Shown piece after piece: positions 12,412 through 25,609 of a DNA stretch of 64,000 nt. Both the position numbers and the translations under genes were made by a program. Source of the stretch: Stomorhina lunata. Lineage: Eukaryota > Arthropoda > Insecta > Diptera > Rhiniidae. Each line of letters starts with the position of its first letter. Position 1 is the first letter of the stretch. The stretch spans positions 112,648,361 through 112,712,360 of the forward strand of contig OW121741.1 of assembly GCA_933228675.1 (NCBI GenBank), in the 5' to 3' direction. The notes under the pieces were generated by a model. The model was not told the origin of the DNA and searched no databases. It saw only the letters and a list, made by a program, of their open reading frames with translations.

Positions 12412-13715
12412 TACAGGGTGGCCCAGAAAGACCGAAGTGGTGTGAATTCCTTATAACTTTTTTATTATCATTTTTTTTTCTTTTCTTTTCAGTATTTTGT
12501 AAAGAAGACTTGGATAATTTATAATGGAGCAATACACAATTGAACAACGTGCCCAAATTGTAGAAATTTACTTTTCAAATCAACGGTCCATTGTGTTGAC
12601 TCAGCGTGCATACCGTCGTCAATTTAATGTGCGGGTTGCACCCTCTCAGTCAACAATAAACCGTCTGGTTGCAAATTTTCGAGAACAAGGAGCAGTAAGG
12701 AACCTTCCTGGTCCCGGCAGACATCGAACTGTCCACACGGCTGACAATATTCAAGTGGTACAGGAGAGTATTCGGGAGGATCAAGAAACATCAACCAGGA
12801 GACGTTCGTCACAACTGGGCCTCTCAAGAACGTCGCTGCAGCGAATTTTGCACACCATAGGATTGTTTCCATACAAAATTCAACTTGTCCAAGAATTGAA
12901 ACCAGCAGATTACCAGCAACGACTTGACTATGCAATTTATTTCCAGCAAAAAGCACAAGAGAATCCAAATTTTATTCATAACTTAATAATGAGTGACGAA
13001 GCCCATTTTCAATTAAATGGGTTCGTTAACAAGCAAAACTGTAGGATATGGGCTACGGAAAACCCGAGAGTACTTCATCAAAGACAATTGCACCCAGTTA
13101 AGTGTACCGTTTGGTGCGGTGTTTCTTCAGAAAGGATCATTGGCCCATTTTTTTTTTTAAAATGAAGAAGGTGTCGCCATTTCCGTCAATGGTGATCGAT
13201 ATCGGGCCATGTTGCAAAATTTTGTAAGGCCAGCCGTGGAAAACCATCCGCAAATATAGTTCCAATAGGATGGAGCCACAGCGCACACTGCGAGGGCCAC
13301 AATGACTCTTTTACGCGACATCTTTGGTGAAAGAATAATTTCTCGTAACAGCAATTTTAATTGGCCTCCGCGGTCCCCGGATTTAACCGCTCCAGACTGT
13401 TTTCTTTGGGGCTATTTAAAAGGAAAAGTTTATGTTAATAAGCCTAGGACTATTGAGGAGTTAAAAACCAATATTCGAGAAGAAATTAACAACATACCAC
13501 CGGAAGTTTTGCGAAAGGTCATGGAAAATGTGTTGGAAAGAGCACATTTATGCGAAGCAGAATATGGCCACCACTTGCGGGATATCATTTTTAATAACTA
13601 ATCCAAAAATATTCCCCATAAATTTAATGTATTTAAAAAAAAAATAAAAAAATATCTCTTAAATAAAAAGTTATAAGCAATTCACACCACTTCGGTCTTT
13701 CTGGGCCACCCTGTA
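12412..13715 (+). mobile_element. Tc1/mariner-superfamily DNA transposon, complete ends, defective gene
   Basis: The element is about 1.3 kb and bounded by ~50-bp terminal inverted repeats starting CAGGGTGGCCCAGAAAGACC (12414 inward, and reverse-complemented ending at 13713). The two ends differ only by one substitution and one T-run length change over about 48 bp. TA dinucleotides flank both ends, as expected for the TA target duplication of the IS630-Tc1-mariner superfamily. The exact boundary could be 12412-13715 or 12414-13713, because the site reads TATA on both sides. The single transposase gene runs left to right. The insertion lies within the 33-bp satellite. Near-identical ends with a broken gene suggest a fairly recent copy mobilised by transposase supplied elsewhere. 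Confidence 0.93.
12524..13601 (+). pseudogene. Transposase pseudogene (mariner type, Asp-Asp-Asp triad), one frameshift and two stops
   Basis: Starts at ATG 12524, about 110 bp inside the left inverted repeat. Residues 1-115 form two helix-turn-helix regions for binding the inverted repeats (first around 5-50, second around 92-112), of the kind annotated as DUF4817 in arthropod transposases. The first catalytic Asp is in MSDEAHF (about residue 158). The frame breaks at an 11-T run (13148-13158): the first frame stops at 13165, and coding continues in another frame with NEEGVAISVNGDRYRAML. The second catalytic Asp follows in DGATAHTA but is preceded by two TAG stops (13257-13259 and 13266-13268). 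The third Asp is in PPRSPDLTAPDCFLW, with 36 residues between the second and third. The frame ends at 13601. No functional protein can come from this copy. Confidence 0.92.
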
Positions 13716-14665
13716 TAACTTTTCACAAAGCTAAGACTTTTCTTAAGAAAACTCTTAAGCTTTAACTTTTCTCAAGCTTTGTATAGAGCTTAAACTTTTT
13801 TAAAGAAAACTTTTTGTAGAGCTTAAACTTTTTTACAGAAAACTTTTAACAGATTTCAAACTTTTCTGAAAAAAAACTTTTTAAAAAGGTAAAATTTTTC
13901 TAAAGAAAACTTTTCACAGAGCTCAAATTTTTCTAAAGACAACTTTTCATAGATCCCAAACTTTTCTACACAAAATTTCTCAGAGAGCTCAAATCTTAAA
14001 AAAAACGTTTCATTCAGCCCAAAATTTTTTAAAAGAAACTTTTTAAAGAGCTTTTCAGTAGAAAATTTTTTACAGAGCTTAAACTTTTCTAAAGAAAACA
14101 TTCACTAAAGCTCAAATTTTTCTAAAGACAATTTTTCATAGAGCCCAAACTTTTCTGTACAAAATTTTTCAGAGAGCTCAAACTTTTCTAAAGAAAACTT
14201 TTCACAGAGCTCAAACTTTTTTAAAGCCAACTTTTTGCAGAGCTTAAACTTTTTTAAAAAAAACTTTTCATTCAGCTCAAACTTTTCTAAAAAATAACTT
14301 TTAATAGAGCTTAAACTTTCTAGAAGAAATTTTTGAACAAAGCTCAAACTTTTCTATAGAAAAGCTTTCACAGTGCTCGAACTTTTCTATAGAAAAGCTT
14401 TCACAAAGCTCAAACTTATCTTTATAAAAGCTTTCACAGTGCTTAAATTGTTCTATAGATAAGTTTTCACAGAGCTCAACTTTTTTTTAAAATAACTATT
14501 TAAAGAGCTAAAACTTTTATAAAGAAATCATTTACTAGAGCTTAAAGTTTTCAAGAGAAAACTTTTTACAGAGTTTTCTTTAGACAACTTTTCTTAGAGC
14601 ACAAACTTTTCTAAAGAAAACTTTTCAGAGAACTCTAATTTTTGTAAAGAAAATGTTGCAGTAGA

Positions 14666-17465
14666 TCAGTTTTGAAAGTCATTTGCTGTTTCATCTTAAT
14701 CTAGTCTCACTTGGAATGCTTGAAGATGGGCTAAGCTCGCCGGCAATAGGGAGGGTCCTTGACTAGACTAAGATAGCGTCTACTGACAAAGAAAAGAAAA
14801 TTCTCATTCCAAGATTTATCTAACTGAAATACTTACTAAAATTACAAATATGTCTATTGCTAAAATCACTGCCGAATAAATTTTTTTAAAGAGCGAAAGA
14901 TGGAGAATCGCTTGGACACTTAGTACCCTAACCATATTACCCTAAGCAACTTTCGTGCCCAATAGTTTATAGTCACTCCCTAAATTATATTTTACATTAC
15001 CTCAGATATCCACAACATTTTGATGTATCTAATACTCCCAATGAAAAATTCTCTACTCCATATTTAATACGTTACAATTCATTTATTAAAATAGGTAAAT
15101 TAGGTTTATCGCTTGTAGAAATTAGAAAAACTATATCAATTCGCATAAAATTTCGGTTTATAAAAATAACAATATTAATTTCGAAAGTACACCTTATGGG
15201 TACAATAACTTGATTCAATTAAATGAGTAAATAACTTATTGTATTATATAAATTGTTAAAAATCGAAAACATGTTTGAATAAATGGACTTACAGTACGTG
15301 ATCCATTGGCATGGATATCGAATCAGGAATAATTTACCCGGGTTTTGCAACTAAACGATGAACGATGCTTTTCTTTTGAATTCTTTTTGAACTCCGATGA
15401 TGTATTTATTGGGCCCAATTTATACGCCTTGAAGTTGCTGTAAATTCATAAAATAAACTTTAGTAATGTTTCTTAAAAAAAATCACATTAGTTGCCACTT
15501 TACATAGGTAAATAAAGACGTTAGTAATTGTGTAAAAACTTTACATGAGCTTTTTACAAATGTAAATATTCAGGTATTGCTATGTAAAGAATTTACTTCA
15601 TAAATTCAAACATGCTACATCAGATCTAGTGTAAAGGTAATAATAATCATGTTACTTGTTTGTTAATAGAAGTAAATAAATACTAAGTAAAAATAGTAAT
15701 TAAATCATAATAATAATAATGATAATCAAAAAGAGTTTTTATGGTAATCGTTTTCGATTTTATATTTCCTACTGGGTTATTTTAAGTTAAGATAATGAAG
15801 TTTATGATATGATAATTATGAACTAAGATAAAATTAATATTAAAAATAATATTAAAAAATAAAATTAGTGTGGATGATCATTACGATCTTTCTCTTCTTC
15901 TTTGTGAAATTACAATTTTATAATTTGTCTTGTTTATTTGCTTTACTTCTTAAAAAAAAAATTCCATTCATTACATGTTTGTGACGTCACCATAATTCAA
16001 GAAGAATTCGATATTTTATTCATTGAAAAATAAAAATTGTAAATGACGTCACAAAACTTAAGTAGGAATAGAATTAAACACTATTCTACAAAATTGAAAT
16101 TTTGTTAAAATTATTTAAATATTAATACTCATAATTTGATAAATTCATAATTGGTTGAAATTGATATGGTTCTTATTTTAAAAATTAAATACAAATACTC
16201 CCTTTGGACATTTACTCCTGATGAGGTGTTCTAGGAAGATCCAATCAAGATGAAGATTTGGTCACTATTAGGCAACACTGATCTCGGAGATATCTAAACT
16301 CTGGTTGACTGGAAGGTGTTGAATTCTGACTCTAGTTAGATGGTTAAGATTGATTAGGTTCCGGGCGTATTCTATTGATGTTTAGGGTTTGTGAAGCATA
16401 TGTGGTCCAGGTTATTAGGCTGATGTGAAGCTGAGAAGTTATTTTATTGGAGTTTAGGGCTGACGACGCATGTTTTGACCCATGTAGCTTGAACGACACT
16501 TGGATTAAAGGTTGAACTACCTTATAGAGTTGACTATGCCAATTCTGCAGGAAAGTGTAGAATACTGAAAGCTATTTCGATGACTCATTTAAGCTATAGT
16601 TGACCAAATAAATTTTGCTGAGCAACGCAAAAATGTTCCTATTAGTTTGTCTTGTAGTTCCATTGGAGTTAAGATTTATGACGCAGATTTGGTCATTGTA
16701 GGAATGGATGACCAAAGGCCTGCCGATTTATAGTATTACGTAACACTTCTGTGTTTGAGCTCCCTTAAAAGCTAAACGTGCTTTATCCGCGATTTGTTTT
16801 ATATTGCGTAATAGTTTCAATTTTGCCACAAAAATAGTCTCACAAATGATGATTTCATAGCAATTTATAATTTAAATCTACATTTTTTTATATGATTCTT
16901 GATTGTCCACGATTAAAAATTGAAATTATTCATCACGTGATTGATAGTTTATAAGATTTAGATTATTAAAAAAAACTTGCGAAATATCGCCAAAAATGAT
17001 TTTTCGTGACAATTTTTCTTTTAAACTTAATTAGTATTTTATTTAGAAATGTTTATTTTAATAGATTAAAACCGATTTTAATAATTTTTTTATCTTAAAC
17101 AAAGTTGAATATCTCTTACAAAGATGATGATCGGTCGAGAGTTAGACAAGTCGAGACGGAAATTCACTTACGATCGTGACTTTACCAAACGGTTCAAACC
17201 GGAGAGAGTATTTTTTTCCTCTTCTTTGGTTATTTTGACATTTAGAGCAGTTTTATTAAGACATCTTCGGGCTTTTTCTCACTCTGACTTGTAAAATCGT
17301 TTCACATCTTTCTTATCTGTGATATGTACTGTACAGTCAAATGTATGTGGTTTGGGTCTAATCTAAATACAGTGTACTGCTTCACAACTTTATTTTTTAC
17401 ACGTTGTGACAAATAAAAAGGCCGTGTTTTCATAATTAAACATTTAATGATTTAAAAAAAAAATC
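14666..17465. other. Non-coding DNA with some less AT-rich patches
   Basis: No frame of note. 14690-14815, 16200-16760 and 17110-17400 are visibly richer in G and C than their surroundings. 16200-16760 has loosely recurring phrases (TTTGGTCACT near 16260, TTTGGTCATT near 16687, and several ATTGGAGTT-like pieces) that suggest a very old repeat. I cannot assign it. Confidence 0.5.
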
Positions 17466-17716
17466 TGTAACAAAAACTTTCTCAGAAATCAAACATTTCT
17501 AAAGAAAACTGATTTCAAAACTCAAACTTTTCTGAACAAAACTTTTCAGAGCTCATATTTTTCTAAACAAAACTTTAAAGCTCAAATTCTTCATTTTAAA
17601 CCTTTTAAATTAAGCTCAAACTTTTTTAGAAGAAACTAATCACAAAGCTCAAACTTGTCTTTAGAAAACTTTTCGCATATATCAAGTTTTGCCATATAAA
17701 ACTTTCAAAGAGCTTT
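17466..17716 (+). repeat. Short patch of the 33-bp family, forward orientation
   Basis: About seven degenerate units with CTCAAAC and TTTTCTAAA phrases, matching the 11.8-14.7 kb array in sequence and direction. Confidence 0.75.
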
Positions 17717-19367
17717 AAGGTTTTGATTTGTTTATTTGCTTACTTAAAATATATACATACATATATTTGTAATATCAAATTTTCAAATTCTTTTTTAATA
17801 CCCAGTAAACTTATTCTATTACCCCTGATATTTGTTAATTTTTTTTATCTTGGGTACTTTTGTAAATTCCCATTTCATCCTGTGTGTTCTTTAAACAACT
17901 TTATGCCACAACAGACAAATAGAAATGACATTTGATGTTTTCTAAAACAATAATAAAATATAAATAGTTTTCAATGACCGTCAACATCTAACACCATGAC
18001 AAAGGCAATATTCACACTGCACAATGGGTCAGTGTTAAATCTTTTTGAACTTAATTGAAGTGTTAAACTTTTTATCTTTTAATGTTAAGTTAATAAAATG
18101 TACTTTGACTTTGATGTCAGCAGTTTTCTAGCACTTATATGTCTGATGACATTAATTTATATTTTTTTCATTCCCATTGTGCGCTATTGCAGCCGAGAAT
18201 TGAGAGATTTATAGACAGAAATAGAGGATTTTAGTGGCATTAAATTTTATGTTAAAGTGATGAAGGTCATAGAATATCTCACAGGGGACTAATAAACAAA
18301 GCGTATTTAATTGCACTGTATAAAGTTGCTATGTTAGAAAATAGTATACAATTACCGTAAGTAACAAAAGTAAAGAACTTAACAAATAAATGGGTTTTTA
18401 GTTATAAAATTTAATATACGAAAGATAAAACTGTAATAGAGAAGAAAACATTCCTAGAGTTATCAATGTTTTTAAAAGCTATGAAAAATCAAACTAATCA
18501 AGAAGCATTTCTTTTGTTTATCACTGTATTCTCTATATTTTTGAATACTTCCCAACATATCCAAATTGAAGTATTGTCTTAAAAATTATTTAAGTAGTAA
18601 TTAATTTAGAAATGCTCACCCACAAGAATACCTGAAGCAATTTTAAATTTAGCTACTAAACAAACTTCATCTGATATCATATATATAATCCCCTCGCTTA
18701 TTCTGGAAATGACACTTCAATCTCGAACTACAGGGATATTTGTCTATGATAACTTTACCGTATGCGTAAGTCTGTTCATCAATGTGTTTGTGTGAGTAAA
18801 ATATATAAAACTAAACTACTTAAATTGTCAGCATCAATGAAAACATTACTTTTTCGTTTGTTAAATTAATTACGTATTGTTTCAAAAGCTAACGAAAAAA
18901 CAACAAAAGTGTTAGATGACTTGTATTTACACAAATGCCAAACAATAGATGAAATAAATAAAATGTCACAATAAAATATAACCAACTTTTGGGCGCTTGT
19001 ACTTTTAGTACAGAACACAAACTCCCAATGGGATATTTAACAGTTATTAGTATCTAATTCTAATAAATATAAAAAATACATGAACATTTTAATGTTGTAT
19101 GACAGTAATTATACCAATGTACAAGTACTTACACATGCATACTTAAGGCGTGTGGTTGGAATGGGATAACAATTTTATGTGATTATTTTTAAATGCTAGC
19201 AACCATTAATTTGACAACTAAAATGTTGTTGAAAATAAAATAAACTAATTAAGTATATTTTTTTTAATTGCTATTTTTGTTAGCTCTAAAGGTGTATGCT
19301 TTTAGTTTGAAATAATGTTTTAATTGCTTAGAAACATAAAATAATCTGATTTTCTCTGTAAAAAGTT
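17717..19367. other. AT-rich non-coding DNA
   Basis: Nothing identified. The 70-aa frame at 17723-17935 shows no domain and is not called. Confidence 0.6.
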
Positions 19368-20425
19368 TTTGATTCAAAATTTTGAGCTTTGAGAAGAGTT
19401 TTCTAAAGAAAAGATAAAACTTAAAGATTTCTGTATAAGAGTTGAAGCTTCCTATAAAGTTTTCTGCAGAAAAGTTTAAACTTTTTGAAAAGTTTCCTAA
19501 AAAAGACTCTGATTATTCCATATAGAAATCTTTTTCCTCTGAGGAAAGTTTTCAATAAAATAGTATTAGCTCTGCGATAAGTTTTTTTAAATTAAAGTAT
19601 GAGAAAAGCTTTTCTATCAAATATTTTGAGCTCTCTGAAAGCTTTTCTATAGAAAAGTTTTAGCTCTGTGGAAGCTTTTCTATAGAAAATTTGAGCTCTG
19701 TGAAAGCTTTTCTATGGAAAAGTTTGAGCTCTGTGAAAGCTTTTCTATAGAAAAGTTTGAGATCTGTTAAAGCTTTTCTATAGAAAAGTTTGAGCTCTGT
19801 GAAAGCTTTTCTATAGAAAAGTTTGCGCTCTGTGAAAGCTTTTCTATAGAAAAGTTTGAGCTCTGTGAAAGCTTTTCTATAGAAAAGTTTGAGCTCTCTG
19901 AAAGCTTTTCTATAGAAAAGTTTGAGCTCTCTGAAAGCTTTTCTATAGAAAAGTTTGAGCTCTCTGAAAGCTTTTCTATAAAAGAGTTTGAGCTCTGTGA
20001 AAGCTTTTCTATAGAAAAGTTTGAGCTCTGTGAAAGCTTTTCTAAAGAAAAGTTTGAGCTCTCTGAAAGCTTTTCTATAAAAGAGTTTGAGCTCTGTGAA
20101 AGCTTTTCTATAGAAAAGTTTGAGCTCTGTGAAAGCTTTTCTATAGAAAAGCTTTTCTATAGACATGCTTGAGCTTTGTGAATGCTTTTTTATATAAAAG
20201 TTTGAGCTCTGTGAAAGTCTGGGCTTTGTGAAAGCTTTGTTATTGAAAAGCTTGAGCTCTGTGAATGCTTTTGTATAGAAAAGTTTGAGCTCTGCGTACG
20301 CTTTTTAATAGAAAAGTTTGAGCTCTGTAAAAAGAAACATTTTCCATGGAATAATTTTAAATTTGTTAAAAGTTGTTAATAGAAAAGTTGAGCCCTCTAA
20401 AAAGTATAAGGTTTATTAAAAGATT
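19368..20425 (-). repeat. 33-bp tandem array, reverse orientation, homogeneous centre
   Basis: Between about 19625 and 20160 the 33-bp units are almost uniform: GAGCTCTGTGAAAGC followed by TTTTCTATAGAAAA and GTTT. A CTCTCTGAAAG variant alternates with CTCTGTGAAAG in runs. Edges are degenerate. This is the reverse complement of the 11.8-14.7 kb family. The 168-aa minus frame at 19660-20166, with its 11-residue ELKLFYRKAFT repeat, is a translation of the satellite and not a gene. Confidence 0.92.
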
Positions 20426-22009
20426 TTCTGTGTAAGTATGATGTAAATCAAAATCACTTTTACATCACTTTTACATCACTTTTAATTAACATCACTATAA
20501 TTTTCTAGCAAATATTGTTAATTGAATTTTTTTTGCATCATTTTGTTGTTTTCATAAAATCTCATTTTAATTATAATTTCTTATTTTGTCATTTTGTAAT
20601 TTCAATTAAATATTTCTAACATCTTTACAATTTCGAATATTGTATATTAAATTTTGAAGAGCTTTTTGTGTTGTAACACATTGTTGTTAGATTTTTCATC
20701 TTAGAGCAAAACGAAACCTTAGCTATTTGTAATGGTAATCATATTTTGTTTATTAAGGTGTTACAGCGCGTTAAAACGTGGTCTTAAACTGTAAAGGAAA
20801 TTATGTTTGATGTGTATCACCTCTTAACTGTCATCATATTTAACGTTATTATTTTTGTAGTTAACGGTAGAGGAGGGTTGCCACGTGATTAGTAATGATC
20901 TTAAGGATAAATTTAAGAGGTCTTATTGAAATTGATTTGAAATAAGCTTGTTGAAGAATGATTATAACTATTTTTTGGAAAAATTTTTTATTGAAATTTT
21001 ATATAAATTACGGCAACCCTTATATTGCCAACAATCCCCTTAACAATATAATAGTGTTTGAACGTCTAACAATGAAACGTGTCCTCTTTTGCTATGTTTG
21101 CATTTATAATAATGAATCTCATACCTTCAAATAAAGATTTAATATTTCATTTTTTGTTTGTGTTCCTATGTTTTGTTAGAAAACATTTAACTTTTTTTGG
21201 CTGGCGTAATTTTATTTTTTAATTACAATTTTGCATTTTAAAATATGCTGCTATAAAAGGCATAAAGAATTTAATTAACCACGGCTGGTAAATTATGAGT
21301 GAAGTTAATGCTAGAAAATATACAAGGAAAGCTAAAAAAATCATAAAATCTATAAAAACATCTTTATGGCTTTGTTAGTTAAGGAAACTCAGACTGCCAA
21401 AATGTCTATATTTTAATGTTAACATAATACATGCTCATACTACCCAGGCAACATTAAAAATGTTAATAATAAGAGCAAATGTTGTTAGATCCTGGCACAC
21501 ACATACACACATATACATTTTTGAAACTAAGCCACTCAATTACACCCACCGCCTTATTTCAAAAAAATCAAGAACTTAAAAAAAGGAAATGAAAGAATTT
21601 TTTGCACAAAAGTGAAGGAAATTCAATGTGCACTATTAAAAAATATAAAATCACAAAATAGTTAAAAAAATAAATGTAAGTACTATTATCTTTAGATGTA
21701 TAAAGTTGGTTTCTTGAATGTGTTCGTTTCGAAATAAAGGAAATTATTGCTTTTAATATATTGTATGTTTTCAAATGTAATGTCTATTTCAAATTTGTGG
21801 TATTTTCTTTGATGAACATTTTTGTAGAGTGAAAAAGAATTTTATGTCCTTATGTATGTCATTATAAATGTACAGTTATTTTTAGCTTTTATCGTTATGA
21901 AAAATTAAAACGGAAATGTTCAGGATGCAACGAATATTATGTGCACTCAGAAGACATATTGATAAATGTATGTAGCAATGCAATATAGAATAAATACATA
22001 AACATTTTT
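20426..22009. other. AT-rich non-coding DNA
   Basis: No gene. A small 11-bp tandem repeat, ATCACTTTTAC three times, lies at about 20451-20486. Confidence 0.6.
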
Positions 22010-23640
22010 GTTTCTCTTAAAAATTTTTAATAGAAATGTTTTCTCTTAAAAAGTTTTTTCGAAAGAATTATGTTCTGTGAAAATTTTCGTATAAAAAAGT
22101 TCAAGCTATGTAAAAACTTTTCTATAGAAAAAATTAGCTAAAAAAAGTGCGAGTTCTGTAAAAATTTTTCTATGGAATAGTTTGAGCTATATAAAGGGAT
22201 TCTTATAGTAATATTTTTTGTGGCCTGTAAAAAGTTTTCTATAGAATAGTCTAAGCTCTGTAAAAAGTTTTCTATAGAAAAGTTGTCTATTTGAAAGTTT
22301 TATATGAAAGAACATGAGTTCTGTAAAAGTTTTCTTTAGAAAAGTTTGAGCATTGTAAAAAGTTTGAGCTTTTTTAAATAAATAAAAGTCTTTGAGCTCT
22401 TTAAAAGTTTTCTATTGAAAAACTTGAGCTATGTTAAAAGTTTACTACACAAAAATTTGAGCACTGGGAAAAGTTTTCTTTTCAGACTTTGAGCTTTGAG
22501 AACATTTTCTTTAGAAAATTTAGAGCTCTGTGAAAAATTTTCAATAGAAAAGTTTGAGCTTTGTGTAAAGTTTTTATTGAAAAGTTTTCTATTGGAAAGA
22601 GCTTGAGTTGTGCAATAAGTTTTCTTTAGAAAATCTTGAGTATTGTGAAAAACCTTGAGCTTTTTAAAAGTTTTCCATTGAAAAGCATGACCTTTGCAAA
22701 AAGTTTTCTATACGAAAGTTTGAGCATTGGTAAGCAAATAAAGTTTTCTATAAAAGAGCTTTAGTTCTATATAAAGTTTTCTATAGAAAAACTTGAGCTC
22801 TGGAAAATGTTTTCTATAGAAAGATTTGAGCTCTGTTGAAAGTTTTCTATAGAAAAGTTTTAGTTCTCTGAAAAGTTTTTAATAAAATTGTTTGAGATAT
22901 GTGTAGAGTTTTCTGTAGATAATATTAAGCTCTATGAAAAGTTTTCTTTAGAAAAGTTTAAGCTCTGTGAAAACTTTTCAATAGAAAAGTTTTGGTTCTG
23001 TGTAAAGTTTTCTATAGAAATTTGAGCTCTGTAGAAAATTTTCAACAGAAATGTTTAAGTTCGGGAAAAAAGTTTTCTTTAGAAAAGTTTGAGTTCTGTG
23101 AAAAGTTTGAGCTCTGTTGAAAGCTTTTTACAGAAAACTTTAAGCTCTGTAAAACGTTTTTTATAGAAAAGTTTGAGCACTGTAAAAAGTTTTCTATAGA
23201 AAAGTTTATGCTCTGTGAAAAGTTTTCTATAGAATATACAAAAGCTTGAGCTTTGTAAAAAGATTTCTATAAGAAAGTTTGAGCTCTGGGAAAAGTTTTC
23301 TTTAGAAAACTTTGAGCTCTGGGTAGAGTTTTCTTTATAGAAGTTTGAGTTCTGGGAAAAGTTTTCTTAAGAAAAGTTTAAGCTTTGTGAGAAATATCAT
23401 ATAGAAAAGTTTGGCTTCAGTATAAAATTTTCTTCAGTTTTGTGAAAAGTTTTTTAAAGAAATGTTTGAGCTCAGTAAAAAGTTTTCTATAGAAAAGTTT
23501 GAGCTCTGTGAAAGGTTTTCTATAGAAAAGTTTCCAACAGAAAAGTTGGGCTCTTTGAAAAGTTTTCTTTGGAAAGGTTTAAACTCTGTAAAAAGTTTTT
23601 TAATTAAAAAGTTTGAGAGCTATGAAAGAGTATTTAGGAC
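22010..23640 (-). repeat. 33-bp tandem array, reverse orientation, degenerate
   Basis: About 50 units with GAGCTCTGTGAAAAG and TTTTCTATAGAAAA phrases, in the same orientation as 19.4-20.4 kb but more diverged. TTTTCTTTAGAAAA variants are frequent from 22900 on. The 76-aa frame at 23462-23692 is a repeat artefact extending into unique sequence. Confidence 0.9.
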
Positions 23641-24491
23641 TGATTTAATTAAATTTAGGAAACTTGTTGCGAGTCTTATACGTTATCGATAATTTAACTC
23701 AGATGTCGAAGCTAAATCATTGATCCAATCTACTTTTTTTAAAAGTCTGTAGTAGGGTACTTAAATATTGAAAAAAAAAAATGCTTTTAGTTTTTAGGTT
23801 CTAGTTTTTTACTTTCATTTTAATGCAACGAAATTTCTGTGATGTTCCGATTTCTTTCTTCTTTTTTCTTCTTGCATTTTTGTGCAAATGAGAGCAGAAA
23901 ATAAATAAAAGATATGAAAAACAAAATTACTCAGACTACTCGTATTCCTTTTTCTATGTTTAAGTAGAAAAATGTACAGCAACATTTTATTCGCATTAAA
24001 AAGCTACTGCTATTAAGATTTGGATTATGCTTTATGACTCCTCCAGTTTGGCGATGTTAATGTGAGCTGAGGGATAGATGGATGGAGATGGATGTGTGAC
24101 TGGTTGGTTGGTTGGTTCGTTGATGATAGTACGTACTTAATTATATATGTTCATAATTTTTTTTGTTTTCTCTGGCTTCTTTATAACTCTAAATATGTTG
24201 TCTAAAATAGTAAAGTACATATTGCAAAAATGTTTGTTCATACTTACTAGAAATCTGAAGTATCTACTCACTTAGATGAAATAGAAATGTGTCTTTTGTA
24301 GAAACGAATATTCGTTTTAAGAAGCATTTTGTTAAAACGCGTTTGAAATTAAGGTTCAGTGAACTGAACATTATTAATTTTTTTTGAACATTCCTTTAAA
24401 TCTTAATGGTCTAGACGTGTAATGATTGTTTGATGTTAGCAGTTTTTATTTCTTTTGATTTTGCGATGTTTTCGAAAATATTTAAAGTATA
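23641..24491. other. AT-rich non-coding DNA
   Basis: No gene. A GGTT microsatellite sits at about 24100-24118. Confidence 0.6.
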
Positions 24492-25609
24492 TAAACTAAG
24501 ACGCAGACTAAGACATAGACTAAGACATAGAATAAGACATAGACTAAGACATAGACCAAGACATAGACTAAGACATAGACCAAGACATAGACTAAGACAT
24601 AGACTAAGACATAGACTAAGACATAGACTAATATATAGACTAAGACATAGACTAAGACATAGACTAAGACATAGACTAAGACATAGACTAAGACATATAC
24701 TAAGATATAGACTAAGACATAGAATAAGACATAGACTAAGACAAAGACTAAGACATAGACTAAGATATAGACCAAGACATAGACTAAGACATAGACTAAG
24801 ACATAGACTAAGACATAGACTAAGACATAGACTAAGACATAGACTAAGACATAGACTAAGACATAGACTAAGACATAGACTAAGACATAGACTAAGACAT
24901 AGACTAAGACATAGACTAAGACATAGACTAAGACATAGACTAAGACATAGACTAAGACATAGACTAAGACATAGACTAAGACATAGACTAAGACATAGAC
25001 TAAGACATAGACTAAGACATAGACTAACACATCGACTAAGACATAGACTAAGACATAGACAATGACATAGACAATGACATAGACTAAGACATAGACTAAG
25101 ATATAGACTAAGACATAGACTAAGACATAGACTAAGACATAGACTAAGACATAGACTAAGACATAGACTAAGACATAGACTAAGACATAGACTAAGACAT
25201 AGACTAAGAAATAGACTAAGACATAGACTAAGACATAGACTAAGACATAGAATAAGACATAGACTAAGACATAGACTAAGACATAGACTAAGACATAGAC
25301 TAAGACATAGACTAAGACATAGACTAAGACATAGACTAAGATATAGACTAAGACATAGACTAAGACATAGACTAAGACATAGACTAAGACATAGACTAAG
25401 ACATAGACTAAGACATAGACTAAGACATAGACTAAGACATAGACTAAGACATAGACTAAGACATAGACTAAGACATAGATTAAGACATAGACTAAGACAT
25501 AGACCAAGACATAGACTAAGACATATAAACTAAGACATAGACTAAGACATAGACTAAGACATAGACTAAGACTAAGATATGGACTAAGATCAAGACTTAG
25601 ACTAAAATA
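24492..25609 (+). repeat. 12-bp satellite block 1 (unit CATAGACTAAGA)
   Basis: About 90 copies of CATAGACTAAGA with scattered single-base variants. Since 12 bp is four codons, several frames stay open on both strands (211 aa at 24430-25065 plus, 413 aa at 24482-25723 minus). These encode only RHRL or YVLV repeats and are not genes. Confidence 0.97.

Larger units (their letters stand above)
11825..14665 (+). repeat. 33-bp tandem array, forward orientation, interrupted by a transposon
   Basis: Degenerate 33-bp units combine an AGAGCTCAAAC block with TTTTCTAAAGAAAA (less often TTTTCTATAGAAAA). The array resumes in the same style on both sides of the mariner-type insertion (12412-13715), so the transposon landed inside it. 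This is the reverse complement of the family at 19368-20425 and 22010-23640. A 33-bp unit is exactly 11 codons, which explains the frames at 13856-14101 and 14105-14347 with their repeated KFELCEKFSLE phrases. Confidence 0.9.

Noticed and set aside
12624..12968. 114-aa minus frame overlapping the transposase
   Set aside because: Shadow of the transposase coding region on the opposite strand.
19660..20166. 168-aa protein with perfect 11-residue repeats
   Set aside because: The 33-bp satellite equals 11 codons; the family is non-coding and decays with stops elsewhere in the window.
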